Source of the DNA: Sphingosinicella sp. BN140058
Lineage (GTDB): Bacteria > Pseudomonadota > Alphaproteobacteria > Sphingomonadales > Sphingomonadaceae
Assembly: GCF_004135585.1 (NCBI RefSeq)
Contig: NZ_CP035501.1
Coordinates: 1,723,001 to 1,787,000, forward strand
Direction of reading: 5' to 3'
DNA length: 64,000 nt
Part shown: positions 17,001 to 26,096 of the stretch, in pieces
Layout: every line of letters begins with the position of its first letter
Position numbering within the stretch: position 1 is the first letter of the stretch
Made by a program: the position numbers and the translations under genes
The notes under the pieces: generated by a model
The model's input: only the letters and a program-made list of their open reading frames with translations
Told to the model about the DNA's origin: nothing
Database searches by the model: none

Positions 17001-17718
17001 CATCTATAGCGCCTTCCACAAGGATGCCGAGGCGATGCGCGCCTACGAGAAGGCGCTCGCGCTCAAGCCGGAGGCCTATATCTACCTCAACCGGGCCCTT
17101 CGCCGTCCCAAGACCGATCTCGCCGGCCGGCGCGCCGACATCGATGCGGCCCTCAAACTCGAGCCGGACTCCTCGGAAGCGATCGCGGCAAAGGCGGAAC
17201 TGCAGGCCGATAGCGGGGACCTGCCCGGGGCGATCGAAACCTATTCCGCTGCGCTGACGAAATCTCCGGAGGAGGTCGACTTGCTGATGGGGCGGGGCAT
17301 CGTCCACGCGCGATCCAGAAACGCGCAGCAAGCCGAAGCGGACTTCCAGCGCGCGCGCAGCAAGGCGAGCGAACCGGTGATTCTCAACAACATGTGCTGG
17401 ACGAAGGCGACCGCCGGCGTCGCGCTCGAGTCCGCGCTTGCCGACTGCGATGCGGCGCTTGCCAAGAAGCCCGATGTGCCTGGCTTCCTCGACAGCCGCG
17501 GCCTGGTTCTGCTCCGGCTCGGCCGCATCGACGAGGCCATCGCGGATTATGATCGCGCGCTTGCAAAGGCCCCTGACATGGCATCGTCGCTGTTCGGCCG
17601 CGCGGTGGCGTGGGCGCGCAAGGGCGATCGGGCGAAGTTCGACACCGGTGTTGCCGCAGCGACGAAGGCCGATCCCAACATTCGGGAAGATTTCGAGCGT
17701 TACGGGGTGAAGCCGTAA
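14074..17718 (+). CDS. DUF3857 - transglutaminase-like - TPR protein, exported
   Basis: This 1214-residue protein has a signal peptide (MKILLAALVATSALTSAAYAAD) and a DUF3857 domain (about residues 60-240). A transglutaminase-like domain follows, with a visible triad Cys334 (GDCKGK), His377 (FNHV) and Asp392 (WLDGT). A beta-rich region comes next, and then from about residue 660 to the end some 13-15 TPR-like repeats such as AKINPRNPVVFRARG. DUF3857/transglutaminase pairs are common in Bacteroidetes and sphingomonads as periplasmic proteins of unknown target. The large TPR array suggests a protein-binding platform. The ATG at 14074 follows a GGGGTTGGGGG stretch. Confidence 0.8.
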   Translation: MKILLAALVATSALTSAAYAADKPVIGPAPAWVKPVAPPATSAKADEAPIRILLTDQQIALEPGRETVYAETSLKIQTPQGLAAGNISLPWRPETDVLTVHKLLIRRGHETIDVLNSGQTFTVLRREQNLESATLDGVLTANIQPEGLQVGDILEFSLSVSSSDPTMKGHVEQFAGAWNGFPIARAHLRIQWPNSLPARLRQTAHLPPMKPVVRGDTSSVELSLDNVAPIVPPQGAPPRYQVGRLVEVTDFASWADLGALMAPLYVRTATIPAQGPLRAELERIRNLSADPEVRTEAALALVQDRVRYVALAMGAGGYVPADAETTWSRRFGDCKGKTALLLALLHAMDIEAEPVAVSTTQGDGMDERLPMVGLFNHVLVRATVAGRTHWLDGTRTGDTSLDRLTTPNFGWGLPLIAKGAALIRMLPEPLSAPTQDVSIRIDASKGISVPAPTKIETILRGDDAIAFNALLANFVGDARDRGLKEYWKARYDFIEVKASGARFDAKTGELHLSMEGEAKLDWANGNYQTDGTGVGYEADFSRDPGPNKDAPFAVPYPIFNRTRETIVLPTGAGEFKLGTGMEVDETAGGIAYRRHATIADGVFTIEKTERSVVPEFSAKDAPAQQAALRMLSERTASIRMPARYKHSGADIAAVKADVPTTSSGYVDRASVFSDRNMLKEALLDYDKAVELDPNNVRAWANRGITRIQVGDLAGARSDLARAEATDPDYVQNAIGRGMLAEADRRPRDAVEAYTRALEQSPDYRFAIEHRAAAYARLGDTEGALRDFTSVIEKHSDDPDGYVGRGNFFLDTGDFDKAIADFDKAQALDPSNEWALANRGLARVHKRDLAAAATDLDAAAKINPRNPVVFRARGVMAEQKGEWRDAIAAFTSALEVEPTNAFALGHRAMAARAGNDDEAALRDAAAALKQNPAWIDLYLMRANILRRQGKQEAALAEAEALTAANPSEGYAHVVAGSIYSAFHKDAEAMRAYEKALALKPEAYIYLNRALRRPKTDLAGRRADIDAALKLEPDSSEAIAAKAELQADSGDLPGAIETYSAALTKSPEEVDLLMGRGIVHARSRNAQQAEADFQRARSKASEPVILNNMCWTKATAGVALESALADCDAALAKKPDVPGFLDSRGLVLLRLGRIDEAIADYDRALAKAPDMASSLFGRAVAWARKGDRAKFDTGVAAATKADPNIREDFERYGVKP

Positions 17719-17991
17719 AGGGAACAGCGCGGCCGGTGCGAGGGCAGGATGTCCCTCCATCCCCGTCCCGGAAGGAACGGGCAAGTGCCGAGTCAGCAAC
17801 AGCAGGGTCGCACTGGCCGCCCCTCAAACCTGTCAGCGTCTCGCCGTGTCGGGCATGCTGATCGACGAGCTGGGGGTTCCCGGCCCGACGTGATGCAGAG
17901 CGATCCCGTGGTGGCACATTGAACGCCGTGCCGGCTTCCCGCAGGATAGAAGACGGGGCAGGTTGCGCGCCGCCCCAGCCGTGGAGAGAAT

Positions 17992-18714
17992 GTGACCGAC
18001 ACCCGCCCTGTGATGACCGGCGACTCGTTCGACGAAGCCGCCGCTTATGTCGATGACGGCTGGTGGATGACCGGCGAGAGCCTGATCCACCTGTCCGCAG
18101 TGATGAACGTCGAGGGCTGGAACCTCTATGGCCATCCCGGCCATCTGCAGCTCACGCCGGCGCAACGGACCTTGATGATGTGGTCCGATATCGTCGGGCA
18201 GGTCAGCAATGGCGGTTTCACCCAATATTGCGACAATTATGCGCGCGATCTCGCGCTCGGAGTCGCGGCAGTAGAGGCGCTGCACTGGCCCGAATTGCGG
18301 GAGCGCTTCGGGCGGGCGATGGCGGAGCAGGCCGGCGATGCCGCTGCGCCCCGCCGGCTGCAGCCGGTTCCCCTGTCCGAAGAACCGGAAAAATGGGCGA
18401 AGAGCCGCAAGCGGCTGATCCGCCACCTGGCACAGCGCGGCAAGACATGGTGGCAGCCGACGACAGCGCGCGACCTCGCTTCTATCGAGGCCTTGCACCC
18501 CGAATGGCGGTTGGAGCTGCTCTACCAGCAGGCCGTCCTGTCGGGCGAACTCGCATCCGGCGGCGAACGCGTGTTCGATTTCGAACCGCCGCCGACCTAT
18601 GCCGCGGAGGCGTTCGACACATGGTTCTACTCCGACGACACGAAGCGCGAATCGGTGCGCTACGTGCATGCCTTCATCCTGCGCAACCGGGACCAGCTCT
18701 ACCGCGAAAGCTGA
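17992..18714 (+). CDS. DUF4375 (DMP19-like) protein
   Basis: This is a 240-residue cytoplasmic protein with a GTG start closely preceded by GGAGAG. The segment VSNGGFTQYCDNYARDLALGVAAVEAL carries the NGGFxQY signature of DUF4375. That domain is also found in the Neisseria DNA-mimic protein DMP19, which counteracts a DNA-binding repressor; whether this protein mimics DNA is unknown. The C-terminal half (RRLIRHLAQ, YVHAFILRN) is not recognised. It stands alone between the TPR protein and the first metalloprotease. Confidence 0.6.
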   Translation: MTDTRPVMTGDSFDEAAAYVDDGWWMTGESLIHLSAVMNVEGWNLYGHPGHLQLTPAQRTLMMWSDIVGQVSNGGFTQYCDNYARDLALGVAAVEALHWPELRERFGRAMAEQAGDAAAPRRLQPVPLSEEPEKWAKSRKRLIRHLAQRGKTWWQPTTARDLASIEALHPEWRLELLYQQAVLSGELASGGERVFDFEPPPTYAAEAFDTWFYSDDTKRESVRYVHAFILRNRDQLYRES

Positions 18715-18906
18715 TGAACAAAGCCTCGTCGCATCGTGGTGCGGCGAACCCACCGCCGACAAGGATACAGACGCTTTCGTAACAGCGCGGCGGCATTTCC
18801 AATCGAAGCCGCGAAGGCCTGAGACGGCATGATTTCGAACTGACCGCATTACGGCACAGCGACTGGTACCCGATGCGTTGGAGCAGCGCCAATGCTCTCC
18901 GACGAC

Positions 18907-18987
18907 GCGAATGTTTCACATCCGTGTCGGTTTTGCGATGCAGCATCGTCTCCTGGGTGGGAACGACCCCCAAGGCCAGGAGGCACC
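18907..18987 (+). promoter_or_regulatory. Conserved leader of metalloprotease gene 1
   Basis: The 81 nt before the first M10 gene are nearly the same as 21861-21942 before the second. CCTGG (from 18952) can pair with CCAGG immediately before the ATG, and TGGG with CCCCA inside. The CCAGG arm overlaps the AGGAGG Shine-Dalgarno, so this hairpin would mask it. Confidence 0.55.
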
Positions 18988-20637
18988 ATGACCCGTCCGA
19001 CGAACTTCTTTTCCTTGCCCGCTCTGTTCAGCCGCCTGCGCCGGGATCGCGGTACGGACCCGACGCCGCTGACCGAGCCGACCCCTTACCTCCTGGAGGA
19101 CGGTGCCGCCGGCGGGACGTGGGCCGGCAAGCCGATCTTCGATCAACAGCAGGTGATCGGCCAGCTCACCACGGACTGGAAGATCGAGGGGCGGGTGATC
19201 CGCTACGGCTTCCTAGAGGCCCGTGATGCCGTCGGGCAGACCGGGAGCGAATATGCGGGCTTCTCGGCGTTCGACGGTGCGCAGAAGGCCGCCACGCGCG
19301 CGGCGATGGAATTGTGGGACGATCTCGTGCCGATGCACTTCATCGAGACTCGCGGCAATGTCGACATCGCGCTCGCCAACACCACCACCGGTCCCGAACA
19401 GGCCTGGGCCTATATGCCGACTGAAGACGGCAATCCGCGCACCCCGCAGAGCAACATCTGGGTCGCCGATCCGGACCAGCAATGGAGCAATGGCTGGCTG
19501 AGCTACGGCGGCTGGGGCGCCACCACCCTGGTCCACGAGATCGGCCATTCGCTCGGCCTCAGCCATCCCGGCGACTACAATAATGGCGACGACAGCGACG
19601 GCGACGGCGTCCCCGATCCGATCTCCTACGGGAATGACGCGGTCTACGCGCAGGACAGTATGCAATATTCGATCATGTCCTATTTCCTGAACGCCTATAC
19701 CGGCGCCCAGACGCTCGATCCATCGCTGCTGACCCAGAATTACGCACAGACCCCCTTGCTGCACGACATCCTGGCGATCCAGGAGATTTACGGCGCCGAT
19801 CCGACCACACGCCGCGGCAACACCGTCTATTTCTCCAATTCGACCGCCGGCAACGCGGTCTACGATCTCGAACACAATCCCTTTCCCTATCTGTGCGTCT
19901 ACGACGCCGGCGGCAACGACACGTTCGATTTCTCGACCGCCGCCAGCGGCGTGTTCGTCGATCTGCGGGCGGGTGCGTTCAGCTCGGCCTCGCAAGGGTA
20001 TCTCCCCTATGCCGAGGCGGTCGCGGCGATGACCGCTTACAATGCGGTGAAGCCCGAGGGCGAGCCCAAGACCGTGTGGAATCCGGACTTCTACGCCGGC
20101 TGGACGGGATCGATGCTGTCGATGGGCGCGGCAATCGTCGCGGCCGACACCGGGGTCAGCGGGGTCACCGCGACGATGACCCGCAACATCTCGATCGCCT
20201 ACAACACGGTGATCGAGAATGCGGTCGGCGGCGAATCCCGCGATTACCTGATCGGCAACGACGTCGCCAACTGGCTGAAGGGCAATGGCGGTGACGACGT
20301 GCTGAACGGCCTCGGCGGCAACGACACGCTCGTCGGCGGCAAGGGCGCGGACAGCTTCTGCTTCTTCGATGGGAGCGGCAAGGACGTGATCCTCGACTTC
20401 ACATCCGGCACCGACTGCATCGACCTCCGCGAGATCGACGCCAACATCTTCGCCGCCGGCGACCAGGCGTTCGACTTCATCGGCAGCGCCCTGTTCGGCG
20501 GCGTCGCCGGAGAGCTGCGGAGCTTCGCCAGCTGGGGGACCCATCTCCTCGCGGGCGACGTCGACGGCGACAAGGTGGCGGACTTCACCATCGATCTTGG
20601 TCTTGCGACAGTGGTGGTGGCGGATCTGTTCTTCTGA
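18988..20637 (+). CDS. Serralysin-like M10 metalloprotease with RTX repeats
   Basis: This 549-residue protein has the zinc site HEIGHSLGLSH (His183, Glu184, His187, His193), followed by P, and a Met-turn in YSIMSYF. The M10 C-terminal serralysin linker follows (TPLLHDILAIQEIYGAD), then RTX calcium-binding nonapeptides (GGDDVLNGLGGNDTLVGG, about residues 434-451). The C-terminus ends in the hydrophobic DLFF typical of type I secretion signals. There is no Sec signal, consistent with export by an ABC type I system; none is in this window. The ATG at 18988 follows CCAGGAGGCACC. A paralogue lies 1.3 kb downstream with the same layout. It is probably an extracellular protease. Confidence 0.9.
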   Translation: MTRPTNFFSLPALFSRLRRDRGTDPTPLTEPTPYLLEDGAAGGTWAGKPIFDQQQVIGQLTTDWKIEGRVIRYGFLEARDAVGQTGSEYAGFSAFDGAQKAATRAAMELWDDLVPMHFIETRGNVDIALANTTTGPEQAWAYMPTEDGNPRTPQSNIWVADPDQQWSNGWLSYGGWGATTLVHEIGHSLGLSHPGDYNNGDDSDGDGVPDPISYGNDAVYAQDSMQYSIMSYFLNAYTGAQTLDPSLLTQNYAQTPLLHDILAIQEIYGADPTTRRGNTVYFSNSTAGNAVYDLEHNPFPYLCVYDAGGNDTFDFSTAASGVFVDLRAGAFSSASQGYLPYAEAVAAMTAYNAVKPEGEPKTVWNPDFYAGWTGSMLSMGAAIVAADTGVSGVTATMTRNISIAYNTVIENAVGGESRDYLIGNDVANWLKGNGGDDVLNGLGGNDTLVGGKGADSFCFFDGSGKDVILDFTSGTDCIDLREIDANIFAAGDQAFDFIGSALFGGVAGELRSFASWGTHLLAGDVDGDKVADFTIDLGLATVVVADLFF

Positions 20638-20640
20638 CCA

Positions 20641-20674
20641 GCAAGAGCCCAGGCTGCTGAGCTTGGGCTCTTGC
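20641..20674. terminator. Hairpin terminator after metalloprotease 1
   Basis: Arms GCAAGAGCCCA and TGGGCTCTTGC (11 bp), with an inner GCT/AGC, lie 4-37 nt after the stop codon. The T-tract is short (GCTTTGG), so termination may be partial. Confidence 0.6.
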
Positions 20675-20780
20675 GCTTTGGCTCCCGGGAAGTCTTCGGA
20701 ACGCCGGTCCGGCGGGCCGGAGGCAGACCGGCAAAACGGAGTAGCTCGACAGCCCTGGCGATAACGAGCAGGATGTTTCG

Positions 20781-21629
20781 GTGATACGGGCCGTCGTCTT
20801 CGTTACGCTCGCCGGGTCGGCGCTCCACCTGTCTCCCCAGGCGCTCGCCGCCCCCGACCCAGTGACAATGGGGTGGGTGGAGGATTCCGGTACGCTGACG
20901 CTCAAGGAATTGCGTACGCTTCCCGATCCGGACCTTGCTCGCCGCCTCTTCGGCGATCTCGGCGTCGCGATGACACTCCGGCCGCGCGACGCCTGGCAGG
21001 AAGGACCCTTTCGGATCCAGCCTGAGACGATCACGGCCGCCATCCGCCCCCGCCCTTCGGAAGTGGACGGGATTTGCGCGCTCGACGAGATCGACATGAT
21101 CTTCGTTCCGACCGACGCAGCGGTGCGGCCGAACCCGGCCATGGTGCTGCGGCAGATACGGGCGAGAACGCGCTATTTCGTGGAGGACGAAGAACGTGCC
21201 CTCGATCGAAATCGCCCAGCCATGGAACGGCGCCGCGCAGGGCACGCGTCCTGCGCGTCGGTCAAAGCGAACAGCCCGAGCGGCGCACCAGCAGACAATG
21301 GCTTTCAGTTCGCCCTCGCCATACGCCTGGTCCAAGCGCTCGGCGACGCCGCGCGCGCTGGCGGTCCAGCCCCGGCGCCGCTCGACTGTGCCGGCCTTGG
21401 CGATTGGGGTCGGGAGGCACTCGACCCGTCCCAATGCCTTGTGGCCTCACGCGGCCTTGCGCACGACTCCGTCGACTGGGTGCAGAATTGCAACGAGGGT
21501 CCGTCTCCGGGCTCTTATTGTCTCCAGATCCTGAGCGGCGAATGGTGGATCCGCTTCGATCTCGATTCCGGGAGCCGCCCGTTGCGCATCATCGTCAGCG
21601 CCGTCGAGGATACCAGCTCAATCCAGTAG
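20781..21629 (+). CDS. Secreted hypothetical protein
   Basis: This 282-residue protein has a signal peptide (MIRAVVFVTLAGSALHLSPQALA, cleavage about residue 24). The GTG start at 20781 follows AGGA at 8 nt. Cysteines in CALDEID, HASCASV, LDCAGLG and SYCLQIL hint at disulphides. No family was recognised. It lies between the two metalloproteases; an inhibitor or accessory role is conceivable, since serralysins are often accompanied by small periplasmic inhibitors, but its size and sequence do not resemble the known Inh inhibitors. Confidence 0.6.
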   Translation: MIRAVVFVTLAGSALHLSPQALAAPDPVTMGWVEDSGTLTLKELRTLPDPDLARRLFGDLGVAMTLRPRDAWQEGPFRIQPETITAAIRPRPSEVDGICALDEIDMIFVPTDAAVRPNPAMVLRQIRARTRYFVEDEERALDRNRPAMERRRAGHASCASVKANSPSGAPADNGFQFALAIRLVQALGDAARAGGPAPAPLDCAGLGDWGREALDPSQCLVASRGLAHDSVDWVQNCNEGPSPGSYCLQILSGEWWIRFDLDSGSRPLRIIVSAVEDTSSIQ

Positions 21630-21860
21630 CAGAATGGCGGCACAGGACATGGTCGCGTCCATTCGTACGGCAACAATCAGCGGCACCACGCCGGGTTCAT
21701 CAATAAGAAGACGGCTTGGACGGGCCCCTCGACCTGCTCAGTATAGCGTCAGCTCGGGTGGGAAGTCGGCGAACCGGGCTTCAAGAGCGCTGCGACAGAG
21801 TGCTGAGCAGATTAGAATGGACCGATACATGATGCGCCGATGATTTGACTCCTCGACGAA
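21630..21860. other. Intergenic stretch, nothing recognised
   Basis: Between the secreted hypothetical protein and the conserved metalloprotease leader no supported gene, strong hairpin or shared motif was seen. Confidence 0.45.
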
Positions 21861-21942
21861 GCGAATGTTTCACATCCGTGTCAGTTTTGCAGTGCAGCAT
21901 CGTCTTCCTGGGTGGGAACGCCCCCCAAATCCAGGAGGCACC
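21861..21942 (+). promoter_or_regulatory. Conserved leader of metalloprotease gene 2
   Basis: These 82 nt match the leader at 18907 almost base for base, with one inserted T and several substitutions. The CCTGG...CCAGG pairing over the Shine-Dalgarno is kept, although bases around it differ. Confidence 0.55.
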
Positions 21943-23562
21943 ATGACCCGTCCGACAAACCTCTTCTCCCTGCCCGCTCTTTTCGACCGCCTGCGCCCCG
22001 ATCGAGATAGCGCAGCGACGCCCGCTTCCGAGCCGACGCCTTATCTGCTGGAGGACAGCGGCGGCACATGGTCCGGCAAGCCGATCTTCAACCAGGCGCA
22101 GGTGATCGCCCAGATCGACAGCGGCGCCAAGCTGCAAGGCAAGACGATCACCTTCGGCTTCCTCGATGCGCTGCCCACCACTTCTTCGGGCGGCGTTCCA
22201 GGCGAATATGCCGGCTTTTCGCCGCTGACCGAGGCCCAGCGGGCCGGCACGCGCGACGCGATGCAGCTGTGGGATGATCTCATCGCGGTGCGCGTGGTCG
22301 AAGAGCGTGGCAATGGCCGCGGCGCAAGCCCCGACATCTCGCTTGCCAACACCACCACCGGCCCCAAAGTCGGCTGGGCCTATTTCCCGACGGACGACGG
22401 CAACAACAAGACTCCCCAAAGCAGCGTCTGGATCAACCCCTCTCCGGAATCGGGCAACCAGGCGATCGGCACGGGCTTCTTCGGCAGCTACACGCTCATC
22501 CATGAGCTCGGCCACGCCTTCGGGCTGAGCCATCCAGGCGACTACGATTCCGGCGACGATATCATCGATGATTATGGGAGCAGCGCCGTTTATGCCCAGG
22601 ACAGCCGCCAGTTCACCACCATGTCCTACTTCGCAGAGCAGAATACGGGCGCCGGCGTCGTCTGGAACGCCGCGATCCCGACCACGATGCTCCCGCAGAC
22701 ACCTTTGCTGCACGACATCCTGACGATCCAGGCGATCTACGGCGCCGATCCGACCACCCGCCGCGGCGACACCGTCTATTTCGCCAACTCCAACGCCGGC
22801 AACGCGGTCTACGACCTGGGGGAAAATCCGTTCCCCTATCTCAGCGTCTATGATGCCGGCGGCAACGACACGTTCGATTTCTCCACGGCCAATATGGGCG
22901 TGTTCCTCGATCTGCGTGCGGGCGCGTTCAGCTCGGCCTCGATCGGTTCTCTGACCCTCGACGAGGCCAATGCCATCCGTGCGGAAGCCGGCTCCGCGCT
23001 ATGGGACGCCGCAAGCTACGAGGGCTTCCTTGGCTTCGCCCTCACGCGCAACCCCGGCATCGTCGAGGCCGACACCGGCATCCCCGGGATCACCGCGCCC
23101 GCCGTGCGCAACATCTCGATCGCGTACAACACGATCATCGAAAATGCGGTGGGCGGCGAAGCGCGCGACTATCTGCTTGGCAACGACGTCGCCAACTGGC
23201 TCAAGGGCAATGGCGGCGACGACGTGCTGAACGGGCTCGGCGGCAATGACGTGCTGATCGGCGGCAAGGGCGCCGACACCTTCAGCTTCTTCGACGGAAG
23301 CGGCAAGGACGTGATCCTCGACTTCAAATCGGGCAGCGACAAGATCGACTTGCACGAGATCGACGCCAACATCCTCGCGGCCGGGGATCAGGCGTTCGAC
23401 TTCATCGGCAGCGCCCTGTTCGGCGGCGTCGCCGGGGAGCTGCGGAGCTTCGTCACCTGGACCGGCCACGTCCTTGCCGGCGACGTCGACGGGGACAAGG
23501 TGGCGGATTTCACCATCGATCTCGGCCTCGCCCGCGTGGCGGCGGCGGATCTGTTCTTCTGA
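21943..23562 (+). CDS. Serralysin-like M10 metalloprotease with RTX repeats, paralogue
   Basis: This 539-residue paralogue of the protein at 18988 has the zinc site HELGHAFGLSH (His187, Glu188, His191, His197), a Met-turn FTTMSYF, RTX repeats from about residue 424 and the same DLFF end. The N-terminal MTRPTN and the C-terminal 120 residues are nearly the same in both, while the catalytic domain and the region around SFSSASIGSLTL differ more. This looks like a tandem duplication followed by divergence of specificity. No secretion ABC transporter is nearby, so both probably share a system elsewhere in the genome. Confidence 0.9.
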   Translation: MTRPTNLFSLPALFDRLRPDRDSAATPASEPTPYLLEDSGGTWSGKPIFNQAQVIAQIDSGAKLQGKTITFGFLDALPTTSSGGVPGEYAGFSPLTEAQRAGTRDAMQLWDDLIAVRVVEERGNGRGASPDISLANTTTGPKVGWAYFPTDDGNNKTPQSSVWINPSPESGNQAIGTGFFGSYTLIHELGHAFGLSHPGDYDSGDDIIDDYGSSAVYAQDSRQFTTMSYFAEQNTGAGVVWNAAIPTTMLPQTPLLHDILTIQAIYGADPTTRRGDTVYFANSNAGNAVYDLGENPFPYLSVYDAGGNDTFDFSTANMGVFLDLRAGAFSSASIGSLTLDEANAIRAEAGSALWDAASYEGFLGFALTRNPGIVEADTGIPGITAPAVRNISIAYNTIIENAVGGEARDYLLGNDVANWLKGNGGDDVLNGLGGNDVLIGGKGADTFSFFDGSGKDVILDFKSGSDKIDLHEIDANILAAGDQAFDFIGSALFGGVAGELRSFVTWTGHVLAGDVDGDKVADFTIDLGLARVAAADLFF

Positions 23563-23754
23563 GCCGGCGCGGAGTGGGCGATTTCAGGATCGCGCATGCC
23601 GCTTCGGTGCCGCTGAGCGTGTCGAGATGCGGCATGCCCGATTGCGGTAGAGACCGGTGTCGAATGCAGCCGCTGTGTCAGCGACTCTTTGTTCAGATGC
23701 TTGGGGCAGCCTCGCGAGCATCGAGCTCGCTCGGCTGCGACCCCACCCCTTGAT

Positions 23755-23776
23755 CCCCTCCCCTCAAGGGGAGGGG
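23755..23776. repeat. Short palindromic repeat (CCCCTCCCCT/AGGGGAGGGG)
   Basis: Ten-base arms separated by CA lie between the convergent metalloprotease and ligC genes. It resembles the first stem of the element at 43767. It may also act as a weak bidirectional terminator, though no T-tract follows. Confidence 0.6.
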
Positions 23777-23805
23777 CGAAAAAGGTTCGGGCGGGCGCTT
23801 CTTCG

Positions 23806-24762
23806 CTACCTATCCCTCGCCGCAACGAGCTGCTTCTCCAGCTTGTCCAGCACCTCGTAACATGGCAGCACCTGCGCGACGCTGCTGTTCGGCTCGCGGC
23901 CTTCGCGGATGGCGGCGATGAATTCGCGGTCCTGGAGTTCGATGCCGTTCATCGAGACGTCAACGTTGGAAACGTCGATCGGTTCTTCCTTGCCGTTCAC
24001 GAGATCGTCGTAGCGGGCGATGTAGGTGCCGTTGTCGCAGATGTAGCGGAAGAAGGTGCCGAGCGGGCCGTCATTGTTGAAGCTTAGCGACAAGGTACAG
24101 ATCGCGCCGTTGGCCGCCTTCAGCTGGATCGACATGTCCATCGCGATGCCGAGCTCGGGATGGTGCGGGCCCTCGATCGCATTGGCCTGCACGATCGGCG
24201 CGCCGGCCTGGTAGGCGAACAGGTCGACTGTATGCGCCGCGTGATGCCAGAGTAGATGATCGGTCCAGCTGCGCGGCTCGCCCTTGGCGTTGATGTTGCG
24301 GCGGCGGAAGAAATAGGTCTGCACGTCCATCTGCTGGAGCGCGATCTCGCCGGCGCGGACGCGGTGGTGGATCCATTGGTGCGAGGGGTTGAAGCGCCTT
24401 GTGTGACCGCACATCGCGACGAGGCCGGTCTCGCGCTGTTTAGCGACTACCGCTTCGGCATCGGCGAGGCTGTCTGCGAGCGGGATCTCGACCTGGACGT
24501 GCTTGCCGGCGCCCAGGCATTGCAGCGCCTGAGCGGCGTGCATCTGGGTCGGCGTGCAGAGGATCACCGCGTCGACATCGTCGCGCTTCAGCGTCTCGGC
24601 GAGATCGTCGGTGACGTGGCCGATGCCATATTTGTCGGCGACCTTCTGCGTCGCGTCGAGCGTGCGGCCAACGAGGGAGGTAACCTGCACGCCCGCGATA
24701 TTGCGGAGGCCGTCGAGATGCTTCTCTCCGAAGGCGCCGGCGCCGGCGAGTGCGATACGCAT
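23806..24762 (-). CDS. ligC: 4-carboxy-2-hydroxymuconate-6-semialdehyde dehydrogenase LigC
   Basis: This 318-residue Gfo/Idh/MocA-fold oxidoreductase has the dinucleotide motif GAGAFG (residues 7-12), CTPTQMHA and HTRRFNPSHQWIHH. The conserved stretches RSWTDHLLWHHAAHTVDLFA and FNNDGPLGTFFRYICDN match what I know of LigC from Sphingobium SYK-6. It oxidises the hemiacetal form of 4-carboxy-2-hydroxymuconate-6-semialdehyde to 2-pyrone-4,6-dicarboxylate with NAD(P)+. It is the last gene of the leftward lig operon, starting 4 nt after ligB. Length and motifs are normal. Confidence 0.95.
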   Translation of the reverse strand: MRIALAGAGAFGEKHLDGLRNIAGVQVTSLVGRTLDATQKVADKYGIGHVTDDLAETLKRDDVDAVILCTPTQMHAAQALQCLGAGKHVQVEIPLADSLADAEAVVAKQRETGLVAMCGHTRRFNPSHQWIHHRVRAGEIALQQMDVQTYFFRRRNINAKGEPRSWTDHLLWHHAAHTVDLFAYQAGAPIVQANAIEGPHHPELGIAMDMSIQLKAANGAICTLSLSFNNDGPLGTFFRYICDNGTYIARYDDLVNGKEEPIDVSNVDVSMNGIELQDREFIAAIREGREPNSSVAQVLPCYEVLDKLEKQLVAARDR

Positions 24763-24766
24763 GGTC

Positions 24767-26092
<1,326 letters not shown>

Positions 26093-26096
<4 letters not shown>

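Noticed and set aside
14554..17799. A leftward open frame of over 1000 codons opposite the DUF3857-TPR gene, and similar long antisense frames at 2085-3743, 38051-40480, 54511-57039 and 58526-61168
   Set aside because: High-GC genes in this codon usage produce long open antisense frames. The translated products are Arg/Gly/Asp-rich without family motifs, lack ribosome binding sites, and the opposite strand carries clear families.
18892..18987. A longer N-terminus for metalloprotease 1 (and 21865-21942 for metalloprotease 2)
   Set aside because: The last 15 codons of the extensions would be similar in both, but the frames diverge before that because of a 1-nt indel. AGGAGG followed by ATG at 18988 and 21943 is a far better start.
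21634..21843. A 69-codon frame between the secreted hypothetical protein and the second metalloprotease
   Set aside because: No ribosome binding site, Ser/Arg-rich low-information composition, no sign of conservation.
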